NCBI GenBank assembly: GCA_009746045.1
Contig: RPFO01000026.1
Span: forward strand, 232,501-294,500
Reading direction: 5' to 3'
From: Mesostigma viride
Lineage: Eukaryota > Streptophyta > Mesostigmatophyceae > Mesostigmatales > Mesostigmataceae
Length of the DNA: 62,000 nt
Shown here: piece by piece, positions 52,985-62,000 of the stretch
Position numbering within the stretch: position 1 is the first letter of the stretch
Layout of the letters: each line of letters starts with the position of its first letter
Program-made: the position numbers and the translations under genes
Notes under the pieces: generated by a model
What the model saw: only the letters and a program-made list of their open reading frames with translations
The model's database searches: none
What the model was told of the DNA's origin: nothing

Positions 52985-53049
52985 GACGATTGAAATTAGC
53001 GTTTTTTTCTTGCAAAAATCTACCCCATTCCGCGTGGGACCACCCAGCT
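52985..53049 (-). repeat. Right inverted terminal repeat of the large transposon
   Basis: Reverse complement of the left end (12268-12343) apart from about 10 missing bases and a few substitutions. Just inside lie repeated TTTCGGCGCAA(A/T)GTCCG words (52901-52980). Confidence 0.75.
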
Positions 53050-53079
53050 CGTGCATGTGCGGCGGAGAAAGATGTCAGC

Positions 53080-53830
53080 CATAGACCGGGTAATCGCTAC
53101 CGAAAGTCGTTGGCCACTCGAAAGTCGAAAGTCGTTGAACACTCGATGTCCAGGTCCGCGCTGCATGACCAAGGGGCCCGCTTGCCCTCCAGGTCCAGGC
53201 GGTCCTCCCGCGGAGCCTGCAGCGCCACTCCTTCTGGGTTAAGCGAGCGGTCAGGTTCCCCATGGCCCCGAACTCCTCCAAGACAAAGAGCACCATGTGC
53301 ACGGCACCTGGTGCCCGACGTCCCCATAGGCCGTGAGCTAATTGGCCCGCTCAGCCCGATCCGCCGTGTAGCCCGCCGCCTGGGATGCACCAAGCACATG
53401 GCTGAGAGCCAAGGGGCGAGCCACAGAAACGTCCATGAGCATGTGCATGCCCGGCCGCCTCCCTCAAAGTCCAAAACCACGATGTCAGGACGGTGGTTGG
53501 GGGAGTAGAAAGCCGCGCCGTCCGCATCCTCAGACCGGATGTTCGTGTACGTGGGGGAAAACGGACCGGACCATGGCGAGCACCACCGTCAGGAGGACCG
53601 TGTGCAAGTACAAGTACCACTGATTCTGATTCTGTTGGCCACCCATGCAGCAGTGACAGGTAGTGTGTCCCAGTGGGGTCCAAGGCCTGCCCGTAGGTAC
53701 CACAGGGCCCGGCCCTGCAGGGACAAGAGGTTGCGGAGCAAACAGTTGGTGTCGCAGTGCCACCGGATAGTGACAGGGCGCCATGGGACTAATGGGGGGG
53801 CCATATATATCTACGGACGCACTACATCGC
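53080..53830 (-). pseudogene. Retrotransposon C-terminal fragment, copy 1
   Basis: Minus-strand pieces in shifting frames: ALRHQLFA, CCMGGQQNQNQWYLYLHTVL, VRSVFPH, then VLEEFGAMG near 53290. The same words occur in copies 2 and 3. They resemble the region after the reverse-transcriptase domain in algal non-LTR elements (inference from general resemblance). Several frameshifts; not functional. It faces copy 2 head to head. Confidence 0.5.
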
Positions 53831-54400
53831 GTGCATGGGTGGCCAGCAGAACCAGAACTGGTTCCTCTATCTCCATACCGCTCTCCTCCGGGTGGTGTGT
53901 GCCATGGTTCGGTCGGTCTTTCCCCACTCCCTACCATCAAGTGCGATCGAGGACGCGGATGGGGCCGCCCTCTACTCACCCAACCACCGCCCGGCCCGAC
54001 AAGTTACCGTGCTTGACTACGACGGGCAGGGTTGCCACCTGCTCATCGATGTCTCCGCGTGGCTCGGCCGCTCTCCGGTCGCCACATCCTCCGGGCGGCT
54101 GTGGATGCCGGCCCTGCTGCCGCTGTGGCTGAGCGCGACAAGTTTGCCTCCTCAGGCAATGTGGGGCCCCGTGGCCGGGTCATCCCCTTTGTCCTTGAGG
54201 AGTTCGGGGCCATGGGCCCCAAGACAGCGGAGTTTTTCCACGAGTGCTGCCAGCGTCTCGTGACGAGACCGCCTCGACCTCGAGGGTCAGACCGCCCCGT
54301 GGTCGGCCCGCACGTGGTCCTCGTATTGGCGGCAGCGCCTGTCACTCGCCCTCACTCGCACCGTGGCTGATGTGTTATTCCGCCGCACCCGAGCCGACTT
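53790..54400 (+). pseudogene. Retrotransposon C-terminal fragment, copy 2
   Basis: Contains MGGQQNQNWFLYLHTALL, VTVLDYDGQGCHLLIDVSAW and, in the next frame, PFVLEEFGAMGPKTAEFF. Part of the block repeats in copy 3. Two or more frameshifts are present. Confidence 0.5.
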
Positions 54401-54689
54401 TGTCGCGACCCATGCGGTCTAGATCCCTTCCAGGCCTGCATGGTGGGCCGGCAGCGCTGTTGCTGCGTGTAGTTTTGTGATGTATAGTTAGTTGTACCTT
54501 GTGCAGCTGGCGTGATCCTTGGATGTCCGTGTCAGATTACTATTAATTTCTTCAGGGTTATAAATTCTCCCATTTTATATCGGGTTTTTCCTTATGTTGC
54601 ATGCCTATCTCACCTCCGTAATCTATCATTCTCAATGAATATATATCTACGGAAAAACAACAAAAGACCTACACGGGTATACTACACTC

Positions 54690-55640
54690 AGTACACTGTG
54701 CCGACTGGATGGGTCGATCTGCGTGCGAGCTTGAACGATCAGGGGAAGGCTTGGCATCACTCCGTTTTCCTTGAGGGGAGCGTGGGGGCCGCATTCCTGC
54801 GCGCCCTCCCGCCATGAGCCCTTTGTTCACGCTGGTTCCGGCCCTTTACGCCAACGCCCTCCGCCACCAGCTGTTTGCATGCCCCGGCCGCAACCTCGGC
54901 ATCACGTCGGGTGCGTCCTGCGGCAGCTGCGGGCTTGCTCTCGATACTACAGGGACGCGTAAGTACTACATTGCGTGCATGGGTGCATGGCCAGCAGATT
55001 CAACTAGAACTGGTTCCTCTATCTCCATACCGCTCTCTAGCTCCGGGTGGTGTGTGCCATGCTTCGCGGGTCGGTCTCAGTTTCCCCACTCCACCATCAA
55101 GTGCGAGGACGCGGATGGGGCCGCCCTCGATCTACTCACCCTTGACCACCGCCCCGACGCATTACCGTGCTTGAAGTGCGACGGGCAGCCTGGGCTGCCA
55201 CCTGCTCATCGCGATGCCGTCTCCGACTGGCTCGGCGACCGCTCTCCGGTCGCCACATCCTCCGGGCCGGGCTGGGGATGCCGGCGCTGCTGCCGCTGTG
55301 GCTGAGCGCGACAAGTTTGGCCTCCTACGGCAATGTGAGTGGGGCCCCACCAGGTCAACCCCTTTGTCCTTGAGGAGTTCGGGGCCATGGGCCAAAAGAC
55401 GGCGGAGTTCAGTTCCACGAGTCAGCTGCCAGCGCCGCGTGAAGAATGCCTCGATCTCGAGGGTCAGACCCGGCCCCGTGGTCTGCCCGCACGTTGTCCT
55501 CGTATCAGTATTGGTGGCATGCAGCGCGCCTGTCACTCGCCCTCACTTCTATAGATGGCCAGAGTTGGGCGGACGGCCGGAAGTCCGGGGTCTCCATGAG
55601 CGTCGTGTCATCCGCAGCTGAGATCAGATCGCTCAGTCGC
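54690..55640 (+). pseudogene. Retrotransposon C-terminal fragment, copy 3
   Basis: Contains ALRHQLFACPGRNLGITSGA, SCGSCGLALDTTGT, a CMG..QQIQLELVPLSPYRS block in shifted frames and FVLEEFGAMGQKTAEF. It is longer at the N-terminal side than copy 2 and carries small insertions relative to it. Not functional. Confidence 0.5.
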
Positions 55641-55649
55641 CGGTTACTA

Positions 55650-56278
55650 GCTAGAGTGGGTCAACCCTGCCGTAGCTGGCTTACTCCCCGTGATCTCGAT
55701 CCCCGGCGGGCGCCCCTCCGCCCGGGCAAAGCGGGCTTGTGCATACGCCTCATAATATAGTCCACGTACATAATGCATATGATGAATAGATTAATGGGGA
55801 GAGCACACATCCCTGCCACACCCCGGCCCGTGCGCAGGGGGAATGCCGGAGGCGGTGACGCCGTCGCCCGTAAGCGGTACTGACCTGGGCTTGGGAGCCG
55901 GTCCCCTTCATAGAACTGGCGAATGATCTTAATTAACAATTGATATATACGATGGGACGCGGAACACTGAGGTGCATGGAGGACCACCCATAGGGCGTCC
56001 GATAATATCAGAACCGAAAGCCTTAGATGGTGTAATATTCCGTCCACGAAGAGATCTTGATGCAATGGCATATGGTAAGAGGCCGGGGGGCAGGCGGCCT
56101 GGCACTCCCTCGATCAGGCGGCGCGCAGTCATGGTGATTGGTGACCATAATACATCATTGCGACCAAAACGGAAGCCGGCCATCTGGGACTCTGACCTTA
56201 TTGGGAATCGAGGCTGGCACGCATGCGGTTCAGCAGCTGCCAGGAGAAGCATCGGAAGACACATGCAAGGACTGTGGC
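55650..56278. other. No supported gene
   Basis: Only short ORFs; probably more decayed transposon DNA. Confidence 0.5.
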
Positions 56279-57503
56279 TGACGAAAATGGCTGACTGTGG
56301 TATGGCTGACGGCGGAGTTCAGATCTTTTGCGTCTGAGCCCCAAATTCGGTCAGACCACAGTCTTGCATTCGATGCGCTTTTTTGAGACGCACACGCCAG
56401 TATAATCGGTTACGGCTGAAACGCAGTCTTGCCAAATTTACGCACGTGACAAGCAGCTATGACGACCCCAAAAGCAAAACGGGGCCGTTTGGAAAAGGAG
56501 CTTTCCGGCTCCCAGCCCAACCCACTCGCTATCGTCCTTGCCCAGCCGCCTGGGGCTGCAAATCCATCGCCAGCAATCAACCCATCGCCAAGCTAGCGCC
56601 TCGCCCGAGCCCAAGAAACCCTGCCACGAATACAAATGGCGACAATACCTACCAGATTAATTACGACCGCTTTTCTTTCAGCAACTGGCTTCAGCTGACC
56701 ACAGTCTGACGAATGCGCCACTGAAATAGTACGTTTCTTTAGCACACGGAACGCAAGCTCCATGGGACCACAGGGCCCATATCCCCGACGAGAACAGTGG
56801 AGAGGTTCTTTACCAGGGGAGACCACCGCCTCGCTATCTTGTGCAGCTTCTTCCAGCTACCTCTGGACAATTAAATCGCCGCCAAGATCCGCGCCCCAGC
56901 CCACCCTGCGCGGCCGACAGCCACATCGGCTTCCTCCCTAGCGATCTGCAAGCCTATGACATCCGAGCAGTGCTGGAGGAGCACGTGACCTGGCCGTTGG
57001 CCGCCGAGAAGCTGACCTCGCTGAACACGACGCTCAACACGTCGCGGTGGAGGCCCGGGTCTCCCATGTGGAAAACAAGGTCGTCCACATGCAAGCTAGC
57101 TCCAACCCCAGTTCACGGCGCTCACACCGGTCACCGTGGCACAGGCATCTGAGACGGTCGTGGCATGGTTTATTGGATTCAGGCGAGGCGCTTGGCGATG
57201 GGTTAATTGCTGGCGATGGATTTGCGGCCCCAGGCGGCTGGGCAAGGACGATAGCGAGTGGGTTGGGCTGGGAGCCGGAAAGCTCCTTTTCCAAACCCCG
57301 TTTTGCTTTGGGGTCGTCATAGCTGCTAGCTTGTCACGTGATAATTTTGGCAATACTGCGTTTCAGCCGTAACCGATTCATACTGGCGTGTACGTCTGGA
57401 TAAAGCGCATCGAATGCAAGTGCATGGTCAGACCGAAATGGGGCTCAGACGCAAAAGATCTGAGCTCCGCCGTCAGCCATACCGCCGTCAGCCATTTTCG
57501 TCA
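56279..57503. mobile_element. Foldback element with about 340-bp arms
   Basis: 56279-56620 and 57165-57503 are inverted copies of each other, both containing GGGGCTCAGACGCAAAAGAT and AAAGCTCCTTTTCCAAA (in one orientation or its complement). The ~545-bp centre has no clear gene. Arms differ by scattered substitutions and small indels, so the element is not recent. Confidence 0.85.
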
Positions 57504-58250
57504 CCGTCGCTTCTCAGGTCATAGAGGACAACGAGCCCCCATCTTAACCATGCACCGTCCGGTGAAATATTGTCGGCATTCCCATGGCAGCATCGATTGT
57601 TGTGGAGGGTGGAGATGGCAGCAGCCCATTCCCGCGGGGCCGGTCCACTCATCGTGCATGGGGGCCGTCCACCAGGGGGCCGGGGAGCGGTGGGACTGGT
57701 CAGGTAGTCCGTTTCGCCAGTGGGTGCCTGCGGCCGGGGCTGGGCCGATCAATAGGTCCGCCGCGGCTAGCCGCCGTACAGGGCGTGCAGCGGCAGCGGG
57801 GTCTAGTGGGGGGGCCGGGGGGTCCCAGGAGCCCCCGATCGTTTGGCCTGCCCGGCAGGCTGGGAGCTGAACCAATTAAGCTCAATGCATTCACTGGGGG
57901 TGCCCGGGATGTCAGCCCTTTGCGTTTCCCGGCGTCCGGTGAGCCTCACCGGACGCCGGGAACCCCCCCCGCTGATGGTCGAGAGACCGCCATGCGGCCG
58001 TGCGCCTTATGCTCGGTTGGCGGCCGTGCATGTGGTGATTGATCTCCGCGGCAAGTGTCGGTCTTCCGATCCGTACCTCCTCCGCGTGTGCGGTGCCCAG
58101 TCGAACACGCGGCCAAGATAACCGGGCAGGCTCGACCTACCATGGTCCGGATTTCTGGCCTGCGCTGGTTGTCTCCTTGGTATATCAGCTTGGGTAAGCC
58201 GCTCATGGCCTATATACATCTTCCCCGCAGTGGCGGGCCTGCACTAGCGC
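57504..58250. other. GC-rich, no supported gene; contains a perfect hairpin
   Basis: No convincing coding sequence. A perfect palindrome lies at 57926-57962 with 18-bp arms (TTCCCGGCGTCCGGTGAG) around a single C. Confidence 0.6.
57926..57962. repeat. Perfect 18-bp-stem hairpin
   Basis: TTCCCGGCGTCCGGTGAG at 57926-57943 is exactly complementary to 57945-57962, with a one-base centre. A GC-rich perfect palindrome of this length is unlikely by chance. Confidence 0.9.
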
Positions 58251-60100
58251 CTGGCAGCCGGGCGGCGACCCAACTCGGACCCGGTCGGACCCTGGCATCG
58301 GCGCCTAGGTATAGCGTGGCTGGGCGGGCGTGGGCCGGTTGCTCAGCCTGGGAGCAGTTGAGAGCCAAGATCGATCCACGGATCGCATGAACAGTTCGTA
58401 GCAGATGTGGGGTGGCGCGCTCGATCCAGGCCGCATCCGGCATCCAGGTGCAGCACAGGTTGCGCAGCCACGAAGGCAGACCTGATTGCGTCGCGGCGCG
58501 TCTCCTCCTCGGACCACTTCTTCCGGCGCCCGCGGACGGGGCGTAGGCAGGTCCAATCAGGGCGTGGGCGGGGGCGGCGGCGCTCCGGGGGGCCTGAAGA
58601 CGTAGGCGCAAGGTTGCGGTGACCATGCGGTGATCCGATGCGACTACTTGGGGTGGTCATCGTAGGGGCATCGATGACAGAAGAACGCCAGCACTTGCGT
58701 ACAAGCAAGTATGTAGTCCAAGCAAACACGCCGCCTGCGGGGGAGTACCGTGCCAGCCGCCCTGCGTGCGGGGCCCACAAAGGTCTCTAGCGCATCAGGC
58801 GGCTTAGCAAACAGCGTATTGGCAGCTGTCAAGTCACCCTCAGTGAGTAGTTGCTCAAGGAGGGGGGTGTTGGCATTCATTGCTAGATAGATCGGTTAGG
58901 CGCGGCGCGTACATGCATGCGCCCCCACGGCCCGGCCCACAGGCAGGGTCGCATTGGCATCCACCAAGATGGCAACGATGTATTGACGTGGGATCTGTCA
59001 CACAAGGTCGAGCAACTGGTTGAAAAACGCTCTGTGGTCTTCGGCAGGGTGCCCAGCGTGTGGGGCATAGCCGACAATGACCGAGAGCATAATGGGGGTC
59101 CATCCTTCAAGGGAGCGGAAAGTGCACTAAAGGATCCGATTAGAGCAAAGTTTGTGGTCCACGAGTTGGGCGGCAGCGGTGGGGGAGCACAACAAGCCCA
59201 CCCCCCCTTGACCCGGCGCATCCATGGGCCGCGCCGCACAGCAGTAGCGCCATTGGAGTGCAAGCTAGGGTGATGCACGCCATGAACAGGGCCCTCAAAG
59301 GGGCGCCGGTGCTCTTGAACACCGAGCACATCAATTAATTAATTAATTAATTAAACTCGTGCTCCCGTTGGGGAGTCACGGAGCACCGAAGTGCTTTTAA
59401 TCCCTGTGTGTGCACTACAGGAGAAAGGGCAGAGACCCCCAGTCTCCTTCATGCCAAAGGCATGCCCCAGCTGCATTCGGGCGCGCTAGCTAAACGGACA
59501 CGCTAACGATCCGGCAGTCTGTGGGTGCAATAAGACCCATGTGAGCATATCATAGCAAGGAGCGTGGGCAAGTAATCTGAACATAGCCAGGGCGTAGCAT
59601 GGCTGTACTAGGACTAGGCTAAGGCTATGGCTGGTTGTGTACCGTGCGTTGGTGGCACGTGACTAGGTGTGTTGGCACAGCTAGGCAACATTCTAGGCAT
59701 GGCTGCCTTAGCGGCAGTGACGCCAATGGTTACAAGCTAGGGCTATTGCTATTCTAGCCCGCTGGGGGCGTCCACATCTTGTGGTTGATCATCAGGTCCC
59801 CGCCCCTCCAGTACACCTTGGGCTTCTGGGGGTCCTGCTTATGGCGGAGGTATTCCGGCCACAGGTCGCGTCGCTGCTGTTGCTGAGCGGGGGTGAGGTC
59901 GTCATCCAGCGTCCAGGTGAGGTCGTGCAACCGCTTGCGACGAGAGCACATCAATGCCATATAGGTTGTCTCCTTGATATAGGTGGCAGAAGTGGACCAG
60001 CTCGTTGGCCCGCGGGGGGGCATCCCCCCCGGGAAGGGTGCGGACATTGTACGTAGCGATGCGCAGCGAGTGGTGCCGGCGTTGGCCCAGCAAGCTAGGG
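58250..60100 (-). pseudogene. Non-LTR retrotransposon endonuclease remnants
   Basis: Read on the minus strand, pieces of an exonuclease-endonuclease-phosphatase domain appear in the correct order. At about 60065 there is LRIATYNVRTLPGG, then YGIDVLSSQ. At about 59150-58950 come the equivalents of a peptide ending LVDANATLPVGRAVGAHA. At about 58630 MVTATLRLRL matches the end of the domain. A block at about 59760-59880 (KVYWRGGDLMINHKMWTPP) belongs to the same element but has been rearranged or lies in a linker. Many frameshifts; inactive. Such endonucleases nick target DNA for LINE-type insertion. Confidence 0.5.
59333..59354. repeat. (AATT)n microsatellite
   Basis: About five tandem AATT units at the edge of the retrotransposon remnant. 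Confidence 0.9.
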
Positions 60101-60467
60101 GCACCACTGGGGACCCGCAGTATCGGCAGGGAGGTGGGGAGAGGCTGGCGGGGTGTGTGCGGCGTGCGATAACATAGTACTTTTCAACGCGTATGTGGCA
60201 CCCTCGAAGCGAGCGCGGCGCGACTTGCTCTTGTGGTCTTGGGGTCAAAGAATGCAGCATACCGTTGGTGGGAGTGCCGGGTGGCAAAAGCCAGCAGGCG
60301 TTCCTTGTTGCGAAGTTGGCGATAAACGCGGCTTTGACTCCGTTGCGTCGTTCATGAGATTGGTTTATATCCGATTATAAACCCGCCCTCAAGCTCGTCA
60401 TGAGGCTCATCCAGTAGCCCTGGAATACGTGCTACATGATCTCCCAACGGAGGACTTCATGTTATAA

Positions 60468-60518
<51 letters not shown>
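60468..60518 (+). repeat. (AAT)n microsatellite
   Basis: About 16 tandem AAT units followed by GATGATG. Confidence 0.95.
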
Positions 60519-60519
<1 letters not shown>

Positions 60520-60520
<1 letters not shown>

Positions 60521-61194
60521 TGATGGGGTACAGCCAGTAAGAGTTTTCAAAATTACAAAAAAAATAGTCAACAATCCTGCATATAAAACCACATTACTTT
60601 CCCGAATGCATACAAAAAAAAAACTGCCAGAATTCTCCTTGCAGGCAGTCAAGCAGGCACGCCACAGCCAAAAGCATCTGCCAGGGAGTGCTCCACCGGC
60701 ACCGACCCATCCTGCCTTATGCATTCACATCCGAAAATTACATGTGGACAGACCAGGCGCACACAGCCGCCTGTCCATCCCTGTCATTTACGAGAAGAGG
60801 ACTATCTTCGTTTCACTAACTGTCTTGGCTTCATTCCCCACCGGCAGTCTTTCACCTCAGCGTCATCAGTCACCCCAGCCTGAACTCTTATCCTTTGCCT
60901 AATAGCTCTCAATGAAATGACAACCAGCGCGGCCCAGGGACCACCCCATCAGCTGCCCCACTCCATGACAACAAATCTCGAGCGCCCAACCCGAGCGTTC
61001 CACTTATTGACCGCTCCTCTTGTACCGCCGGCTCCCCCTCTTGCCCAATGCACGGACCTGCCCCCAGCCTCCTCAAGCCCCCAGGAACTCGAGTCCTAAT
61101 CCTCAGAGCAGTACCCACCCAGCCCCGAGAAAGTCCCAAGCCCCCAGCTACATGTTTCAAGTCTCCAGGAACTGCTGCAGTCATCGGGAGCCCC
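60520..61194. other. Intergenic or 3' region of the sigma-factor gene
   Basis: No supported gene. As the sigma-factor gene runs on the minus strand, this should contain its 3' UTR. Confidence 0.5.
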
Positions 61195-62000
61195 TCAAGT
61201 TTCAAGGTACTCGCGCAGCACGCTGTTCCGGCTGGGCTGCCGCAGCTTGCGCAGAGCCTTGGCCTCAATCTGCCGGATGCGCTCGCGCGTGACGGTGAAA
61301 ATGTTGCCGATCTCCTCGAGCGTTTTCACCTGGCCGTCCTCGAGCCCGTAGCGCAGCCGCAGCACGTCGCGCTCGCGCGGGTTGAGCGTGTTGAGCACGT
61401 TCTCCAAATCCTCCTTGAGCAGGTTGCGCGCCACGTTGTCCTCGGGTGTCTCGATGTTCGCCTCAATCACGTCCTGGGGGAGGGGGTTGGGGCGGAAGGG
61501 GGCAAGGATGAGCAAGAGGGGGTAGTAGGGATGGTCAGTGGGGAGGCGAGGCAGAGCAAGTGCGCGTGATGGCACGAGCGTCCGCAAGTGAGGTACAGGT
61601 CCAGGGTATAAAGGAAGGCGGCCATTGGGGGAGGGTCAAGATAGCAAGGGAAAAAGAATAGATTTTTAAAGGAAAAAACATATGATAAGAAGAGGAACAA
61701 ACGCAATTGGGGCGCGGGATACGATGGGAAAGAGGACATGACCGCAACAGCAACAGGGAACAGAAGAACAATGACCGTATCTAACGTAGGAGCTTGGGAG
61801 GTCGGGGTGAGAGGGCTGTGGATGGGGGAAGAAACATATGAACAATGATCAATAATGCCGGGAAAAGCTTTGCCTCTCCTCGCAGCATGCTCACCTCCAG
61901 CTTGCGCTTCTCCTCGCTGCCCAGCGGCGCCTCGAGCGAGAGCGGCAGCTGCGAGGCCTTGAAGATGCCCTGCAGCTTGTCCACCGTCATGCACATGGAC
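61195..62000 (-). CDS. Sigma-70-type RNA polymerase sigma factor, probably plastid (partial)
   Basis: Two 3' exons are visible: 62000-61895 (runs off the window) and 61473-61195, joined in phase 0 across a GTGAGC...CCCCCAG intron. The first ends region 3 ([20 protein letters not shown]). The second is region 4, with [17 protein letters not shown] and the -35-recognition helix-turn-helix ([20 protein letters not shown] followed by AKALRKLR), ending YLET and TGA. The protein guides plastid-encoded RNA polymerase to promoters. Introns in a bacterial-type sigma factor show that it is nuclear-encoded, and it is the clearest sign that the host is photosynthetic. The N-terminus, with any transit peptide and regions 1-2, lies outside the window. 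Confidence 0.92.

Larger units (their letters stand above)
12268..53049. mobile_element. Very large DNA transposon (about 22 kb plus a nested 18.6-kb virus)
   Basis: The two ends carry the same sequence in opposite orientation. They share AGCTGGGTGGTCCCACGCGG plus the following GAATGGGGT, and then GCAAGAAAAAAACGCT and TTTCAATCGTCCGA with one substitution. The left end has about 10 extra bases in the middle. Inside are a giant minus-strand gene, satellites, a transposase-like gene, a small ORF and many copies of one palindrome, found as far right as 52055-52080. The integrated virus at 32818-51438 is flanked by a clean target duplication, so it inserted into this unit. Exact outer ends and a target duplication for the transposon itself could not be fixed. 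That the whole span is one element is inference from the paired ends and shared palindromes. Confidence 0.62.

Noticed and set aside
57584-58042. 152-aa plus-strand ORF in GC-rich DNA
   Set aside because: Glycine/proline/arginine-rich composition expected from GC-rich non-coding sequence; no motif, and flanked by transposon remnants.

Overview
The window looks like nuclear DNA of a eukaryotic alga, probably green. Host genes have GT-AG introns. A sigma-70-type factor with introns, of the nuclear-encoded plastid kind, sits at the right edge. Tandem repeats, DNA transposons and non-LTR retrotransposon remains fill much of the rest. The species cannot be fixed from sequence alone.

Left part (1-12.2 kb): a pure (CAG)151 tract starts the window. 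Next is a three-exon host gene for a membrane protein (2677-11106). Its two introns have expanded with unrelated tandem repeats: a C-rich ~34-bp minisatellite in intron 1 and a ~3.7-kb heptanucleotide array (ACTCGAT/GCTCGAT/GCTCGAC/GCGCGAT) in intron 2.

Middle (12.27-53.05 kb): I read this as one very large DNA transposon, bounded by short matching inverted repeats (12268-12343 and 52985-53049). It carries a nine-exon minus-strand gene of about 2,400 codons with no recognised function, satellite arrays in two orientations (21.6-27.2 kb, with one assembly gap), and a three-exon plus-strand gene for a DDE-type transposase-like protein (29.05-32.7 kb). A small ORF lies near the right end. A PstI-centred palindrome, GGTCTCGCTGCAGCGAGACC and variants, recurs throughout this unit, including inside introns of both large genes, and is absent from the virus described next.

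Nested in that transposon at 32818-51438 is an integrated polinton-like virus (PLV). It has ~793-bp near-identical terminal inverted repeats (TIRs) and a 6-bp target duplication (ATATAC). The left, minus-strand arm carries virion genes: major capsid protein, penton-like minor capsid protein, two large fibre-like proteins and small proteins. The right, plus-strand arm carries a coiled-coil protein, the packaging ATPase, an AT-hook protein, a broken tyrosine recombinase, and a primase plus herpes-origin-binding-type helicase split by a frameshift. The TIRs contain hairpins whose stems differ by compensating changes.

Right part (53.05-62 kb): decayed retrotransposon pieces (three copies of one C-terminal fragment, plus an endonuclease domain), a foldback element, a perfect 18-bp-stem hairpin, and the last two exons of the sigma factor on the minus strand.
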